A stretch of 64,000 bases of DNA. Origin: Fomes fomentarius (lineage: Eukaryota; Basidiomycota; Agaricomycetes; Polyporales; Polyporaceae). The notes under the pieces were generated by a model. That model saw only the letters and a list, made by a program, of their open reading frames with translations. It had not been told where the DNA came from and did no database searches. The stretch covers positions 62,001-126,000 of the forward strand of contig JABYQN010000015.1 in assembly GCA_022606135.1 (NCBI GenBank). Direction: 5' to 3'. Position numbers and translations under genes: made by a program. Each line of letters begins with the position of its first letter. Position 1 is the stretch's first letter. Below are positions 1 through 12,600 of the stretch, piece by piece.

Positions 1-974
1 TGACCTTCTATCAGGAACTCTGACGAATATCAAGCATTATGTCTATTGACAGATTTCGACAATTCCGCCATGCTCGACGACACGTCGCAGCCAAATGAAC
101 TTGCGCTTCGCACAGTACGTTGTGTGGTGCGTCTGATGTTAAGTTAGCCTCATTTTGTTCTCTCCAGGGTACCCCGATGTATATCGCACGCTCCGTGGCT
201 GCAGGCCGCCTCTGGGTCACACCGACCTCATTCAAATATTCGAAGCCCATGCCCGAGCTGATTCCCGCGGCCAGAGAGCTCTACGACAAGCTGCATGGCC
301 CTGAAAGATACAAGCTCTACGAAGACGTCCCCGGTGTCACCATACACGGTGGTATCCCTCCTCCCCCAACCATGGATACGACTGACCTCGAACTCCCTCC
401 TGGCTTTCGTCACAAGCTGGAGTATGACGCTGAGTCTACCTTTTGGACAACAGCAGCTGCCCTTCTGCAAGTCCAGCCCGCGAAAGGAATGGACACTAGC
501 ATCACGTGTGGAAATCTCAAGGCGATGTGGGCAGAATTCGAGCGGCACACCATTGGAGAGAGAGGGGTCGACCAAACAGATTCCCGGGAGGCTGCATTCC
601 TCGGCCGTATGCTCCCCGGCTACGCCAACGCCTTCCTGCCGTGCATGCAGGATGTTGCGGCTCTTCTCTTTCACATGGCGCAACAGGTCAGGCCTTCGTA
701 CGGCCTGATGAGCACTCCTCCACCGCACGACGACCATCTTCACGAGGCTTTGCAGCGTCTCATCCTCAACTACCTGGTTGAGCATCGAGACAACGACATC
801 GAACTAACTCCCGGTGTTACGCGGTCTACGAATGGCATCCCGGGTTCTCGGGGTACAAAGCGGACGAGAGAAATCGTAGCTGAGGAGCTTAGGGGGGCCA
901 AACGCCCAATGCGATCGAAGGACTCAAGTATGCCTCCTCAAGCGGAAAACGGATTCCCACCCTGCTACGCCTGA
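1..974 (+). CDS. FunK1-type fungal protein kinase, 3' part (gene runs off the left edge)
   Basis: C-terminal part of a probable serine/threonine-type fungal kinase of the FunK1 family. A 53-nt intron (GTACGT at 115 to CTCCAG at 167) joins two phase-0 exons. Across the junction the protein reads DFDNSAML, then RTGTPMYIARSVAAG: a DFG-like DFD metal-binding motif followed by the activation-segment end that FunK1 kinases show as RTGT-x-x-(F/Y)-(M/I)-A. Further on, LEYDAESTFW resembles the FunK1 (H/Y)D-x-E-S-x-F-(W/Y) helix. The frame is open from about position 4; an ACAG at 49-52 may be another splice acceptor. A basic tail (KRTRE, KRPMRSK, about 255-275 of the downstream exon) could be a nuclear signal. 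Stop TGA at 972-974. No break is visible. N-lobe and catalytic loop lie outside the window. Family assignment rests on motif recognition only. Confidence 0.7.
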
Positions 975-1259
975 TCTACCATGGATTTGGTTGAAGCGTC
1001 CTTGGCTGCGAGTTGTTGGCTGTTTGATTGATTGTTCCTGCATAGTCCCGTTGACTCGCTTCCCGTCGGCATATACTACCTGTATCATTCTCCACTTATG
1101 TAATCGCCTCCGATTCGTTGTGTACCAACATCTCAGTGAACAATATATATCTTCCGAGTATCTTCTCTGTATGCAACAAACTGTTCCTTCGGACTGCATC
1201 TCCGAGTCTTGCACCTGACCTAGCCGCGTAGAAATTCGGCATTCCCACTGTGCAGGCAA
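975..1259. other. Kinase 3' flank
   Basis: Sequence after the kinase stop, without a convincing gene. Probably 3' UTR and spacer. It ends where the first piece of the decayed repeat unit R begins. Confidence 0.4.
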
Positions 1260-3860
1260 TACAAGTTCAAGCTAGTAATGGTGGACATGCATAGATCGTT
1301 GATAGCATGCACATGTACACCCGTTATCGAGCCAGAGCCAGATGCATTATGCATATATGCGATCTGTGCAGCGCATGTATGCATACACTCAAAACAAACC
1401 GCTCATGGTTCGCATGACGTGATGTGCGTTCGCCGTTCGCGTTGGCTGCGACACTCGCTTTGCTCGATCACCTACACGAGCCAGTCAGGCAGGCGTGCTG
1501 GGACTGTCGACAGCGTGTTCAGAGGAATTTGCTCGAAGGGAGATTCTCGCTTCAACTCGCAGGATGGCTGTTACAAATGCTTTGTATTGAAAATACATGC
1601 ACATGATCCCTCTGGATATCACAGCAAACATGCGACATTGTATCCAACCACACTGCATTTGCGCCGCAGGGCCGGCGAATGGATCGCCCTGGGCACCACC
1701 ATCTGGACATGGTTGGCAAGGACGTGGGCAGTCAGCTGTCAGAACCGACTCCGAAAATTGCGTATCCGCGCCGTGTTTCCGCCCATCACAGCGTTCAGAA
1801 TGTGGGACTCATTGAGCAGTGCATGTACGCTCGATACGCGGCGCATGGGTCCTCATGTGCGATACGAAACCGGGGCTGCGGTGTGCTGCGTGGTGTATGC
1901 AGTCCAAAACAAAGACTACCATCCGATGCGTCTTGATGCTCGTATTCCGGGCGTCGCAGGACGTCATCAACGGTCATCAAGGGCCTACGAGAGAACGGCG
2001 GACCTATCACATTGTAGTCAAAGTGTGCTGAGGCCGTGCCTGTGTTTCTTCACGACGAGGCCCACATATCGATCAGACGGGGAAGTGACGGCTGAGGGTA
2101 ACGGGGACGGTTCTTCAGTGCTCCTATCCACGTATAGAGCCCTGCAGCTGTCTCTGCCGGCTCCGGTCGTGTTGATCTCATGTGCATTGAACAGAAAGCG
2201 TATGCGCTATTATCGCGAGGCGGCGGACTGGAAGTGCAACTCCCATAGAGGCGCATACCTTCCTGACGTCGTGAGTAATCGCTCCGAGATGCCACATTTC
2301 CGCTATGCGAGGTTACCCGATCTTCGTCCTTCAAGCCCGGTGAGAATTCCTATGCAGTCCGTAAGCCGTTCGGGGCGAGGAAAGCGAGTCGGGGCTGGTG
2401 ATATGTAATCTCGACGCGGCGGACGCACTGGATAGTGGATAGCCAGGGTCAGTCAGGGCCAGCGCGAGGCTCAGATGCGTAGAGTGAAGACATCGCATAC
2501 CAAACAATGGGGCGTTCGGAAGAGGTGATGATGATATGGTCACTTACTGAAAGGACTAACAGAAGCGTTTGAATTCTGACTAGAATCATCGTGACTGAAT
2601 GTACCACAAAGTTGATAAGGGCGCAGTGTGTAGTCTCCACACTGATTGTGCCCCTGTTGTCTCCGCAGTGCGGCAAAGCGTGCGAGCGAGACCGTGGAGG
2701 GTAGGCAGAGGACGATCCTGTCTAAGCACGTCTGGTAATATCGTGACGATCATAAAAGGTCCTGAGCGATGTTGAGATCAATCAGTAACCGTAATGGCAG
2801 AGGTGCCATACACGGATGCCTACGACGCCCTTGGAATGGCCGCTATACACACAGAGTATAGATCCTAGCAGCTCTCTTACCATATCCACCTAGATGAGCT
2901 TCAAATGCGGCAGAAAAACCAGAAACTGACCATGTAGTAGTGTCCTAGTGCGACATTGGCCGGGTGTGCTGATAATCGGGATAGACGACCCTACAAGACC
3001 GTGCAGCAGAAAGCGAATGCAGACAGCAGCCAGACGAAGTGTTGACCGCCTGAGAGGTCCACAGTGCTCGTGTTGTCAACGCGACGGCTGTATCACAACT
3101 ACTCACCAGTGTCCGTGTCCCCCAAACCGGGCCTTTAGGTTCCCGCCTAGATGCTGGTTATAGTTCATGGCAAGTGATGGGACTTTGTTTGTTGACCATG
3201 GATGATGGAGCTTGCGGTCAAGTACCTACATGAGAGAGAAGGGCGGACTGCTCCTAGGGAGGGTAAGAGGGATCTGAAATGAGTAAGTAGACTTGAGGGT
3301 CAGAGCTGAGAGCCAGAGGAGTAACTAGTAAAGTCGCACTAGGAACATGGCAATAAGACGCATTTGATCGTTGTGTTCTGAGGAACTGGCAGCATCACTG
3401 GCAGAAGACTATCTTGACTAGCGCGCAGTTCTCACGCGTCACGCCTCATTGCGAAGTCCGAAGACAGGTTTTCTCCCTTCTTTCACTTACGTCCTCAAAT
3501 CTCATCTAACACTCTACACACACGCCATCACCCTCCGAAGACTGGATGGGGCCAAAGGCAAGCTGAACGGTCTCCGCCGTGCGACACCGCGTCGTCCCGG
3601 CCAAGTGGTGCTGACCTGGACTTGAGTTTATGGCCCCGCAGCAGCGCGCAGCTACCTTCAAACCTACCAACCAAGACCGCTTGTGGCGAAGTGCACAGAC
3701 CCACGTCTCTTCTGTGATTGCGCGCCTGACACGCTTGAATGGTACGCCCACTATAAACCAGTTCTATCCGGCCTTCTATGTCCGTCGAAGACGTCGAAAG
3801 ATAAGGTCCGTCCACTGGCAAGCTAGGGATCTGAAGCCGAAAGTGCTTCGAACTGTATTT
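1260..3860 (+). repeat. Degenerate mosaic repeat (unit R), copy 1
   Basis: No coding sequence that I can defend. Three pieces are seen. 1260-1560 (GCATATATGCGATCTGTGC and following) matches 12050-12300 and 38640-38830. 1570-1790 is an inverted, diverged copy of the HET 5' flank at 7590-7800. 1790-3860 matches 9800-11650 in the same orientation and 12880-13990, 37147-37760 and 45370-45600 in reverse. A recognisable landmark is TGACTAGCGCGCA near 3416, also at 11281 and in inverted form near 12940 and 34530. Long open frames here are uninterrupted by chance only; they do not match between copies. Confidence 0.6.
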
Positions 3861-5003
3861 TGCTAGGACTTATCCACTGTCATCTGGCACGTTATCGTCC
3901 CGGCGCACGCCACGTACCGAGCGCACTCGCACTATTCGGTGATCCAGTCCCACATGACCTGCAGTCGGCGAGCCTGGACGCCGCGAACGCGTGTATGCGG
4001 ACTTGATGTACCATACTCAGTGCGATTCGTGTGTCATGCCCGCTGCGACTGACTGTGCCTTGGAGCGGAACTGCCGTAGACCTGATCGTCGATCCTGCAC
4101 CAGGTGCGGCGGGCAGCGCGTTGGCCGTCTCTCATCCCCATTCCACACTCTCCGTGACCTCTGACGGCGCACACGGTGATCATACAGCTGTACCAGTCTG
4201 TGCTCGATGCAATCTCCCTGTGTAAGTACAGTGTGAGAGATAGAATTGGGAGGCTCGAAGGAAGGTGGATCGAGGGATTGGTGCGGCGACGTGGGGAACA
4301 GCGATGGGAGGGCAACAAAGTGCGGGAATCATCGTAAAGTAGTCATCGTGCACTGTATCGTCACTGATCAGATCACAATAAATCTTGTCATGAAACGTGA
4401 CAAATGACCTACTGAAGTTTGACCTGAGTATCCGCCCACTTCTCAAGGGCGCATGTTCATGGTGCCCTCAACCACCTCAGCCGCAACACCGTCTTGTTCG
4501 CTGATCGTGCTATCAGTGATTGCCTCTATGCTCCAACGGACAGTGTACTGACGCTGTGTCTGTGTCTCTATCCGGAGTGGTCGGCTTCTGGTGCCAGTGA
4601 CACATTCTCGTCGCTAGCACTCCGCTCCAACCCAATTTCCATATGGCTCTGAGCCCGCCCATGAGCCTCTGTGCCAGTTTTGATGTGCAATTCGTTCTCT
4701 GTAGGCGACCTGGCAGAATCACCTCCAGACGATCCGTTCTGGTGCCTCTTGGTGTCGGCTGAGTCGGAAGTGATGAGGTCGTCTGATTGGACGGCAGTAC
4801 CAGCCTGAGTCGCCGGCGGGACCATGTCGCTGCTAGGGTGGCCCTGAATTGTCAGGCGACCCTCCGTCTCCTCTGTCTTGCCCACGCCAGAGTCCTCTGT
4901 GACAACTGAAGCCCGCTCTTCCGTATTCGACTGTGGGGCTGTTACAGGGGGTGTTGTAGGTCGAGATACAGGGCTCGGGCACGTTGAGGATTAGGGGTGT
5001 GAG
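3861..5003. other. Unassigned 3' side of HET copy 1
   Basis: No recognisable gene. On the minus strand an open stretch at 4568-4885 is rich in Ser, Thr, Glu and Gly and could be the coding tail or UTR of HET copy 1, because a GTGAGT donor (5055-5050) and a CACAG acceptor (5008-5004) bound a possible 52-nt intron just before it. Joining them at those sites meets a stop within four codons, so I do not call an exon. Confidence 0.3.
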
Positions 5004-5051
5004 CTGTGTCTAGTAAGCTCAGGGCTTACTTTGCGCGACGAAGCCCGTTAC

Positions 5052-6978
5052 TCACCGGTATTCCTGCATAATCTCGTAGCCGTTGGCGAATGCGTCCACC
5101 TTCTGTGTGCGAAGGTGGAGCACCAGAGTGTGCTCTGGATCCCGTTCGAATGGCGTAAATGATAGAGCAAACTGAAAATTCCCATACCAATGCTTGCAAC
5201 CGTACTTCCGTGAGCGGTCCGGCCAATTCGATATGTGATCTTTGGAGCAGTCGTGCCTAGCTTCTAGACTGTTGTCCGTGCCATTCAAGGAACTCCTGTG
5301 TACCATATACGCCCAGTGTGCGACCCGCTCAGGACTTGCTACTGGTAAGTCATATCGGGTACACACACCAAGGCTAAGCAAGAACACTCCCTTGCTCTCG
5401 TTCCATGGATAGAATTGGAGTATAATTGGAGGATCTCCTGCCCATGGGACATGAGTGGCGTTAGAGGGGAAATCCCGATCAGGGTTCAGAAATTGGAAGG
5501 CTGGGAAATGGCGAGGATCGAGGTGGAAAGGAGAGCGTGGTCGATGGACAAGCTCTGGGACAGGGATCTTGGATTCAAACACCGATGTGTCTGTAGTCTT
5601 CATAGTAGCGATCACATGTTCATCTGCCAGGTAGACCCTCCTCCATGTTGCAGAGGCTGATTTCTGCAGCATGCTGTCATTAACTTCGGTCGGTGCACAG
5701 ATGACACGTGGAAAGTCGATCAATATTGCGTTTCTCACTGTGAGAGGCCCGTCGCCAACTCTGTAAACGACGCTTTGGAGAGGTATGCCACCAACTCTGT
5801 ATAGTTTGTCCTTGGAGAGAATGTTCTCGGAGGGTAACGGTTGGAGAAGTAGAAACAGGAACCTCCTGTCAATGACCCATCCAAGATGACCTAGAAGTTG
5901 CTGCTGATGTTCTAGTGTGGGGATTACCGTTGACACTCCGTGGGGTGTGCTTGCAAACGTGATGTAACCGTCATGCTTATCCTGAAATGTAGTACATCAT
6001 AAGCATTCTCAACACTATAATTCAAATGAACATCACAAACGGTGTCCGAGAAACTTTCCGTTAAGGACTTTGCAGGATCGACAAAGCGAATTTGAGAGCA
6101 ATCATGAAACAGCGACGGAGAGGTTGCAAAGAGGTGATGATCAGGGGCCTCGGCGACATCTTCGGCTCGGTGATAAATCAGGTCCTCCCATGTGCACCGA
6201 TGTCCCCATGCGAAGAGTGTCGTGTCCGGGGACTGTCTCATGATCTCCTCTTGCAGCCGCCGGAACGCCTTCCTACCCTCGCCATACAGCGTCGGCATGT
6301 TGATATCGAATATTCCGAGCAGGCAGTATGCCTCGTCTTCCTCGCGCGTAGTGACCCGTCTGGCCGCCCACGACATGCGCTGGGCAATGCTGAACTGCTT
6401 GATCTGCTCCGGATCCAGCAGGACATCCACTGGTACTCCCGTGGCTTCTTCGACTAGCTGTGCATTGTGGGATTTGTTACCGATACACGTCCAGGAGTTC
6501 GAGACAAAGGTAACAAGTTTTGGGGCAATGAGCTCTTGCAGCGTCCATCCCCGGGTATGCCACTTGCTCTTCTTGAACTCGTCTTCTGGCATCGAGAACG
6601 TTTTATCGCTCGAGACGTCCTCCAGATACGCGAAACACCGATCCGCAAGGGAGTAGTAGCGGAACATGGAGTTGATCGCCTCCAAGAGCTCTGCACTGCT
6701 CGACTTGTCGATGCAGCAGGTATCAATCCAGATCCATTTGTAGAAGCGACGCTCGGCGAGCTCGCAGGCCTTCCTGATCTTTTTGGATGCAATGTCGCGA
6801 GGGGTCTGGCCAGGAGCGCACTTGGAAGGAAGGGCCTGGATGTCCTGGAATGTCTGCTCGTTCTTTCCCCACACGTGCGAGAGAATCGCGTATCTGCTTT
6901 CCCCCATCGGTCCTTGGGGACGTGCTCGGGCGAGACAAAGTACTCGAGTATTGCATCCTTGGCTCGCAGAAGCCACAT
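5052..6978 (-). pseudogene. HET-domain (heterokaryon incompatibility-like) protein, copy 1, frameshifted
   Basis: HET proteins trigger cell death on non-self recognition; the HET domain is the effector part. Exon 1 is 6978-6041, a 59-nt intron (GTTTGTG...TTTCAG, 6040-5982) follows, and exon 2 is 5981-5052, in phase 0. HET motifs: YAILSHVWGKNEQTFQD, WIDTCCIDKSSSAEL, KWHTRGWTLQELIAP, then the usual downstream segment AQRMSWAARRVTTREEDEAY and LLGIFDINMPTLYGEG. The C-terminal half (DKHDGYITF...HLGW...FTPFERDPEHTL) is family-specific and unnamed. The natural start is the ATG at 6978 (MWLLRAKDA, as in copies 2 and 3), but that frame is lost about 70 nt later, near 6905-6915, and the rest is read in another frame. 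That indicates a small indel; a sequencing error or unusual splicing cannot be excluded. Exon 2 is intact. Confidence 0.8.
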
Positions 6979-8055
6979 GGTAAATGCTGAAATTGTCCGA
7001 CATGAGGCATACTCGCATCAATGGCAAACATCCGAAAATTCGAACTCACTCAAGTGGGGACGGTGAGTACTACAGGATCGGATACACAGGCAGTATGGAT
7101 GAACGGTAGATGTCGTGTAGAACTCTGTATGAACGATGTCAGAGAGAACAATGGTTCATCCGTGGAGGTCGAGACACAAACTCACCGTAGGGGACGAAAC
7201 GGCGGAGTGAGCGTGGAGGGAGCGGTGGACGGTGGTTCCGGGTCTATATACCAGACACTGCGTGCCCTCCATCCCGGCGCTGTTGAAAGCCACGCTGGGG
7301 ACGAGCGTCGAGTGTTGAACTGAATGAAGTCCTCGCGTTCGAAGCCGAAGTGCCAGCCACCACATGGTGGCAAACACCAATGCTGGCTGGTGGACAATCG
7401 ATAGGCACGCATGTCGCTGATGGCCCAAGCATGTGAATTGGCGGAGCACCCATGGCATGAGGCATGCGTGAGGGATTGAGGTCTGGGACAGCGAGGCCGT
7501 CGCGCGGTTGGTCGCGTTCACCATCCATTCCGCATACAATGTAGTGTTCTCTGTCCAAAAAAGACGTCTTGGGTATCAGTTCCAGTGTTGTATGCAGTGC
7601 TTTCTGACAACTAACCGTGCACGTTCCTGCCGAGCATGTCCAAACGGTGGTGCCTCGCGCAATCCACCGGCCGGCTCTTCGCCACAAATGCAGCGTGCGT
7701 GGAGAATTGAACGCGGCGTATTTGCTGTGAGGAATGTGTACATGTATCTCCGATATGAAGCACTGGTAACAGACATCCCGCAAGTTTTCCTCGTGTTCAT
7801 AATCTACTACACGCTGAAGCGGATAGGACGAGGGAAGTCAGCCAAACCAACAGAGCTCTGTTCTACACTGATAGATCGCAGCACCGCCGGAGCCTGGACG
7901 CTTCTCGACAGGCGCTATGAGACGCATTTCCGCTGAGCGCAGTCCTTCGACGAATACGTACCGCCGTCGAGGCAGTCCTTGCGGTGCCCAGAAGTGGAGG
8001 AATGTTCGACGATAACATCACATGCACAGCTCGTTCGAGCATCGGACGATATCTA
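6979..8055 (-). promoter_or_regulatory. 5' flank of HET copy 1 (duplicated segment)
   Basis: Near-identical to 31915-32955 and more distantly related to 63004-64000. Immediately upstream of the ATG, a TTTCAG acceptor (around 6990) and GTGAGT donors on the minus strand suggest an intron in the 5' UTR. The segment between copies 1 and 2 differs by only about one or two bases per hundred, mostly C/T changes, in the stretches I compared by eye. Open frames in it are not conserved with copy 3 and are probably not genes. Confidence 0.6.
7246..7251 (-). promoter_or_regulatory. TATA box, HET copy 1
   Basis: TATATA in the context GGTATATAGACCC on the minus strand, 268 bp upstream of the HET ATG. The same element occurs at 267 and 268 bp in the other two copies, which is the main support. 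Confidence 0.55.
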
Positions 8056-8753
8056 CGGCAATAGATATTTGACCTACAAGGGTAGTACTCGCATATGCTA
8101 GCTATCGACTGTGTGGGCTCTCGGTTCAAAAATCGGTGCACGCCCATGCGCGATGGTGTACCCCTCCTAGCACCATTGGTGCGGAAGCAAGTGCCCACTC
8201 TCATCTGGTGGCACCGGGGACTTGAGCCAATCGACGAACCAGAGGGGTGCCCCTTGCGAATAATTAATAATAATGAACGCCGTGTTTTGTGTATGAGATA
8301 TGAATCACGAACGGTGATACGAACAGCACGGTGCGTGGACGAGGAGAGAATGCATGATCCGCCGCTGGGTCGTAACATGTCCACAACTGCGCTATCGTAT
8401 GTGAGAACAGACACGCATACAGCCACATAACCACCGTCATACAGTAGCATTATACCCATCATGTTGACGGCCGGCCCAGGCAGGAATCTGAGATGCACTT
8501 GCCACTGAACTAGTGACTTCTGCGCTGTGCGCCTGACAAGGGGGGTTCATCAACGACATCCTCGAATGAGCGCATCCCGAGAAGAAGCTGATCTCTGAAG
8601 CTCTATCAATGCTGCCATCGGATGGCAGGCTGGACCCGATATAGACCCTAGACAGTGGTCGAGAGAACAAATGAACGAACCGTCGAATGGGGTGCGTACA
8701 CCACACGGTCGCATGCCAGAGACACCAAGGGAGCCGAACGCAGATGGTCATGC
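8056..8753. other. Unassigned spacer
   Basis: No gene recognised. An AT-rich run (AATAATTAATAATAATG) lies near 8259. Short inverted pieces around GGGGTGCC hint at an old insertion, but I cannot define its ends. Confidence 0.25.
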
Positions 8754-8914
8754 CTGTGATGTAAAGAGCACCTCGAGAAAGGAAGAGAAGAAGATGAAAG
8801 GAGAGGCACTCACGGTGTGTGACGGGACGCCGCTCAGCTTGCCGACCTCGTGCTTGACGAAGGCATAGAGCGCGATGTCGAGCGCGAGGAACGTGACGAA
8901 CGTCGATCGGGCTA
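8754..8914 (-). pseudogene. Remnant of a membrane-protein gene
   Basis: A 101-nt exon (8914-8814) lies between a CCGCAG acceptor and a GTGAGTGCC donor and encodes a hydrophobic helix, TFVTFLALDIALYAFV, followed by KHEVGKLSG. The following 60-nt intron (8813-8754, ending CACAG) has typical size. The next exon-like piece reads SAPLVSLACDRVVYAP, but only after a +1 shift from the splice phase, so the gene is probably broken. The pattern resembles the last transmembrane helix and tail of the large basidiomycete DUF6533-type membrane family; this is a weak guess. Confidence 0.35.
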
Positions 8915-9086
8915 CTGCGGAGGAGCGAACGATGTGAGAACGGGGGTGACAGTCGGATGGAGCCAATTGGCTGTGTATTCTCAACCGTGACTTCTTCAAG
9001 AGAGAAGGGATCGATACAAACACATGAGCAGGTATACGGAAAAGCGCAGCCAGGAAGCAGAACGCGAGGCGCACAAAATGCTTCAT

Positions 9087-9640
9087 GGCGCCCTCGAGGC
9101 TCTACTCACCGCACATGAAACAATCAGGAGGCGAAGAGAACATCCCAATGAAGATGTCACGACGTGACCAACGGGACCACATCGTGTGCTGAGCAGGGTG
9201 GACACAAAGTGCTTCCACCGATAGCAGAAGGTCGGTGTCGGTCCCGGGAGAAGGTGTCAAACGACCGACAGGTGCCACGCTACGCTACGTTGCCCAGAAG
9301 CCACTCTATCTGAAACATCTGGGGACGAGCATTCGACATGAGGAACGTCGCGCTCGTGCTGACCATCCGAATGCGCTCTTGTATGAACATACAATGTTCC
9401 GGTGAGATTGTCGTCCTCCTAGGGCCCTGCACACCCGCGCACGTGCATCACTGCGGATCACATCGATAAGCCGCTCCTTGACTCAGTCAATTTGTGTGCA
9501 CGATAGAGTTTAAGCTATTTGTAGTCCTTTACACCAGCTCTACAACGAAGGACTGTTTTTAGGACAATAGTACAAAAAGGCTTACAATAGTCGGTACGAT
9601 GTTACTGTAAAGTTTTCACCCTTCTTTTACAGGAATCTTA
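9087..9640. other. Unassigned spacer
   Basis: No gene or repeat that I can support. Around 9500-9610 there is an AT-richer stretch, possibly an old small insertion. Confidence 0.25.
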
Positions 9641-12600
9641 CGATATTCTGGCCAGGATTATTCTGCCCTGCACCCAGTGATATAGCCCGTGGAAGCTCTG
9701 ATCGCTCCGAGGTCCGCGGACATGATGTGGGACGGTGTTCGCAAGAGGAATCCAGGGGGCGATACCAAAGTTCTCCAGGCTCGCCGACTCCAAGAAACGA
9801 GTTTCCGTGCGGTGTGTCCGACCATTGCGGCATCCAGCGTGCGACACGGAACTTGTCGCTGAACAGTGCAAGAGCGGTCCATATGCGGCAGGTGGGTCCT
9901 CATGAGCGCGAAGCCGGGGCTGCGGGGCCGAGTGCTGCATGAAGTGCAAGTCGAAGTCAACCATCCAAAGTGTCTTGTTATTGAACTTCATGAATGGAGC
10001 GACCTCGGAGAGAACGGAGGATCTACCACATGGCAGCAAAAGTGCGCTGAGACCGTGCCTTGAATGCTCACGATTAGACCCACATATCAAGCAGCGGGCG
10101 AGCGGCGGCTGAGGGTGAAGGGGACGATGTTCAGATCTCTAGTGCTCGTATCCAAGTACGCCACCATGCATCCGTCTCTGCCGGATCCGATCTTTCTGAT
10201 CTCGCGTGTATTGCATGGGGAGCGGATACGTTGTTGCGGAGTGAGGCGATGGGCTAGAAGGGCAATTCCGTGAATCACCGACATTTCGGAACGTTGACTC
10301 ACAAATTCAGAAGGCCATATTTCTGCGATGCGAATTCATCGACACTTCCCCACAGCTCCACGGCGGTCCGCGAACCATTCGGGCGAGCAAAGCGAGCTGC
10401 CGCTAAGTACACAGACCTCTTGACGCGGCGGGAGAACTGGGTGTTGGACAACAGGGTCAGTGAGGGCCAGCGTAAGGCTCGGATGTATAGAGTGAAGAGG
10501 GGACATACCGAACAGCGGAGCGTTTGCAAGAGTGAAGATGATATTATCATGGATAGGATAAGGGTGAGGACTTCCGATGAGGTTATGTGATGGAGTCGCT
10601 GACTGGCTGGACCACGAAGTTGATACGGGCGCCGCAGTGTGCAGTCCACAGACTATAGTGCTTCTGGTGCGTCCACAGTGCAGCAAAGAAAGCGAGCAAG
10701 GCCGTGGAGGCTAGGCATGGGACTAACCTCTCTAAGCATGCTACTATCACGTAGGATCAGCATTCGTACGAGTAGAGGAGCCAGGAACGGATGCCTGCGA
10801 CACTCTTGAGATGGCTGCTATACACAGAGCATATACTCTCGGAAGCTCTCGTATAGATTGGACGGGCGGACTGACAAGCGCGAGAGACGGTACAAGAACA
10901 AGTAGCGGCAAGCGAAAGCGGACCGTGGCCAGACGCAGCATTCACCGCCTGAGGCTGGTCCGCCTCAGAGGTTCACAGTGCTCGTGTTATCAACCCAACA
11001 ACCGCATAACAGTACTCACCAAGATACGCGGCTTCAGACTGGTGAAGATCCATTGGAAGTAATAGGGCTTCGTTTGACTTTGCGGTCAAGTACCCACATG
11101 AGAGAGAAGTTAGGAGTGCATGGGACCGCTCCTTGGGAGGGTTAGAATATTTCCAGGTGGTAGATTGGCGGCTGAGGTAGAAATATAGGAGAGGGAAGGC
11201 GGATCGAGGACATGGCAATAACTTGAAGACGTTGAGCGTCGACGGAGGAGACCTGCGAGTGAGAGTCAAAAGGCGCTTGTCTGACTAGCGCGCATCCGGA
11301 GGTGACTGGTCCGGGTCAGGTTATCTTCGATCAAAGAGTAGCCGCACTGCACAAGTCACTTGCTTCTCTGGGTCTCACTTGCTGCCCCCGAATCTCATCT
11401 ACAACACAAGATATACCCACCGAAGACAGGATGTCAAAGGTGAGCGCAACGGTCACAGCCGTGCGACGCGGCGTCGTCAGTCGCTAGCAATCCAGTGATG
11501 GCATACAATTCTAGTGAACTCCACCGCTTGTCATCTACTACCCAGACCGAACCCTCTTCTACAATCGCGCACGGGACATGTCTCAGTATCAACGGTATGA
11601 ACTAGTCTCTCTACAACCTTCGACCGCACTGGCAGGAGTAGGACACCCATTCTATCGGTAAGTCTTCAGTCTTTGTTTCTCCCGTTACCGTATGCCGTCG
11701 ACTATTGAAGGGCGCATACAATCAAGGAAGGGCCGCGCCTTGTTGACCAGAGGCTCGAGTCATCTTTCATCGCTCCCCCGGCTGGTGTCGCTCACCATCG
11801 CGCTACGGACCTGGTACAGCTCTCGTCAGTTCACGGTCATGATGATCCGTGTGTCCAACAAGCAAGATGTAAGTCCCTCTCCTCCGTGTTATCCCCTCTC
11901 TTTTTCCTGCGTTTTGTAGTCTTGTCCTTCTCACCCACATTTTTGATTTGCGTTCATGCGACTGCGGGCCATCGGATGGGCACACGTTCCACGCACGGGA
12001 GTGGCAGGAAGGTGATCGCATGATCGTTGTGCAGGATCTTTCCTCATTACCATCAAGAGCATTTGAGACTACTCTGGTTAGTCATAGAAGCATGATGCAT
12101 ATATGTGATATGTGCGCTGTATCCATACACTCGAATGGCAGTGAATTGCATGATGTCAGGTGTTTGCGTTATCCGCGACACTCGCTTGTTTTCTCATATA
12201 TCACTCAATGAACTAGATGAGCTGGTCAGATAGGCGTCTCAGGCCTGTTGGCAGACGAGTGGGCTAAAATGGAGAGTACAGTGTTAATCACGGGTGAGTT
12301 GATATCAGAGCCTCGCGCACAATTCCTCGGTCGCACACCAGACAGGCTGGGGCGGATACATAGTTGTACAGATGCGACATGATACACATCGAGCATCCGC
12401 AAAGCAGTGTGCTTTGCCTGCCTGTGCACCGTCGGGTCGGACCGTGGGTATCTTAAGCGGACCAGGTCTTCCTCTGAGAAGCTGACATGTTGCCTCCGAG
12501 ATGGCAGCGCATCCATGCTGGCCGCGGACAGCCCACCAGCGGTCAAGTACGTGTTAATTATTGACCGGGGATGGCGCCATGACAATTCCTTGAGTATATT
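9641..12600 (+). repeat. Degenerate mosaic repeat (unit R), copy 2, most complete plus-strand copy
   Basis: Collinear with 1790-3860 over its first 2 kb and with 37780-38920 over 11300-12400. It gives the fullest view of the unit, roughly 2.8 kb. Landmarks: GAACAGTGCA near 9861, TGACTAGCGCGCA near 11281, ATGCATATATGTGA near 12092. No open frame is conserved between copies, so if it once encoded something the coding signal is gone. Confidence 0.55.

Noticed and set aside
1278..2408. A 376-codon open frame on the plus strand
   Set aside because: Lies in diverged repeat unit R and over an inverted HET-flank fragment; the frame is not kept in other copies and no domain is visible.
7244..7783. 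Open frames in the HET 5' flanks (also 32092-32720 and 63188-63868)
   Set aside because: Conserved between copies 1 and 2 only because the DNA is nearly identical; the frames break in copy 3, and the TATA box and putative UTR introns explain the conservation better.
8095..8290. tRNA-like sequence (GGTTCAAAA near 8120)
   Set aside because: No matching acceptor stem or anticodon arm could be built.
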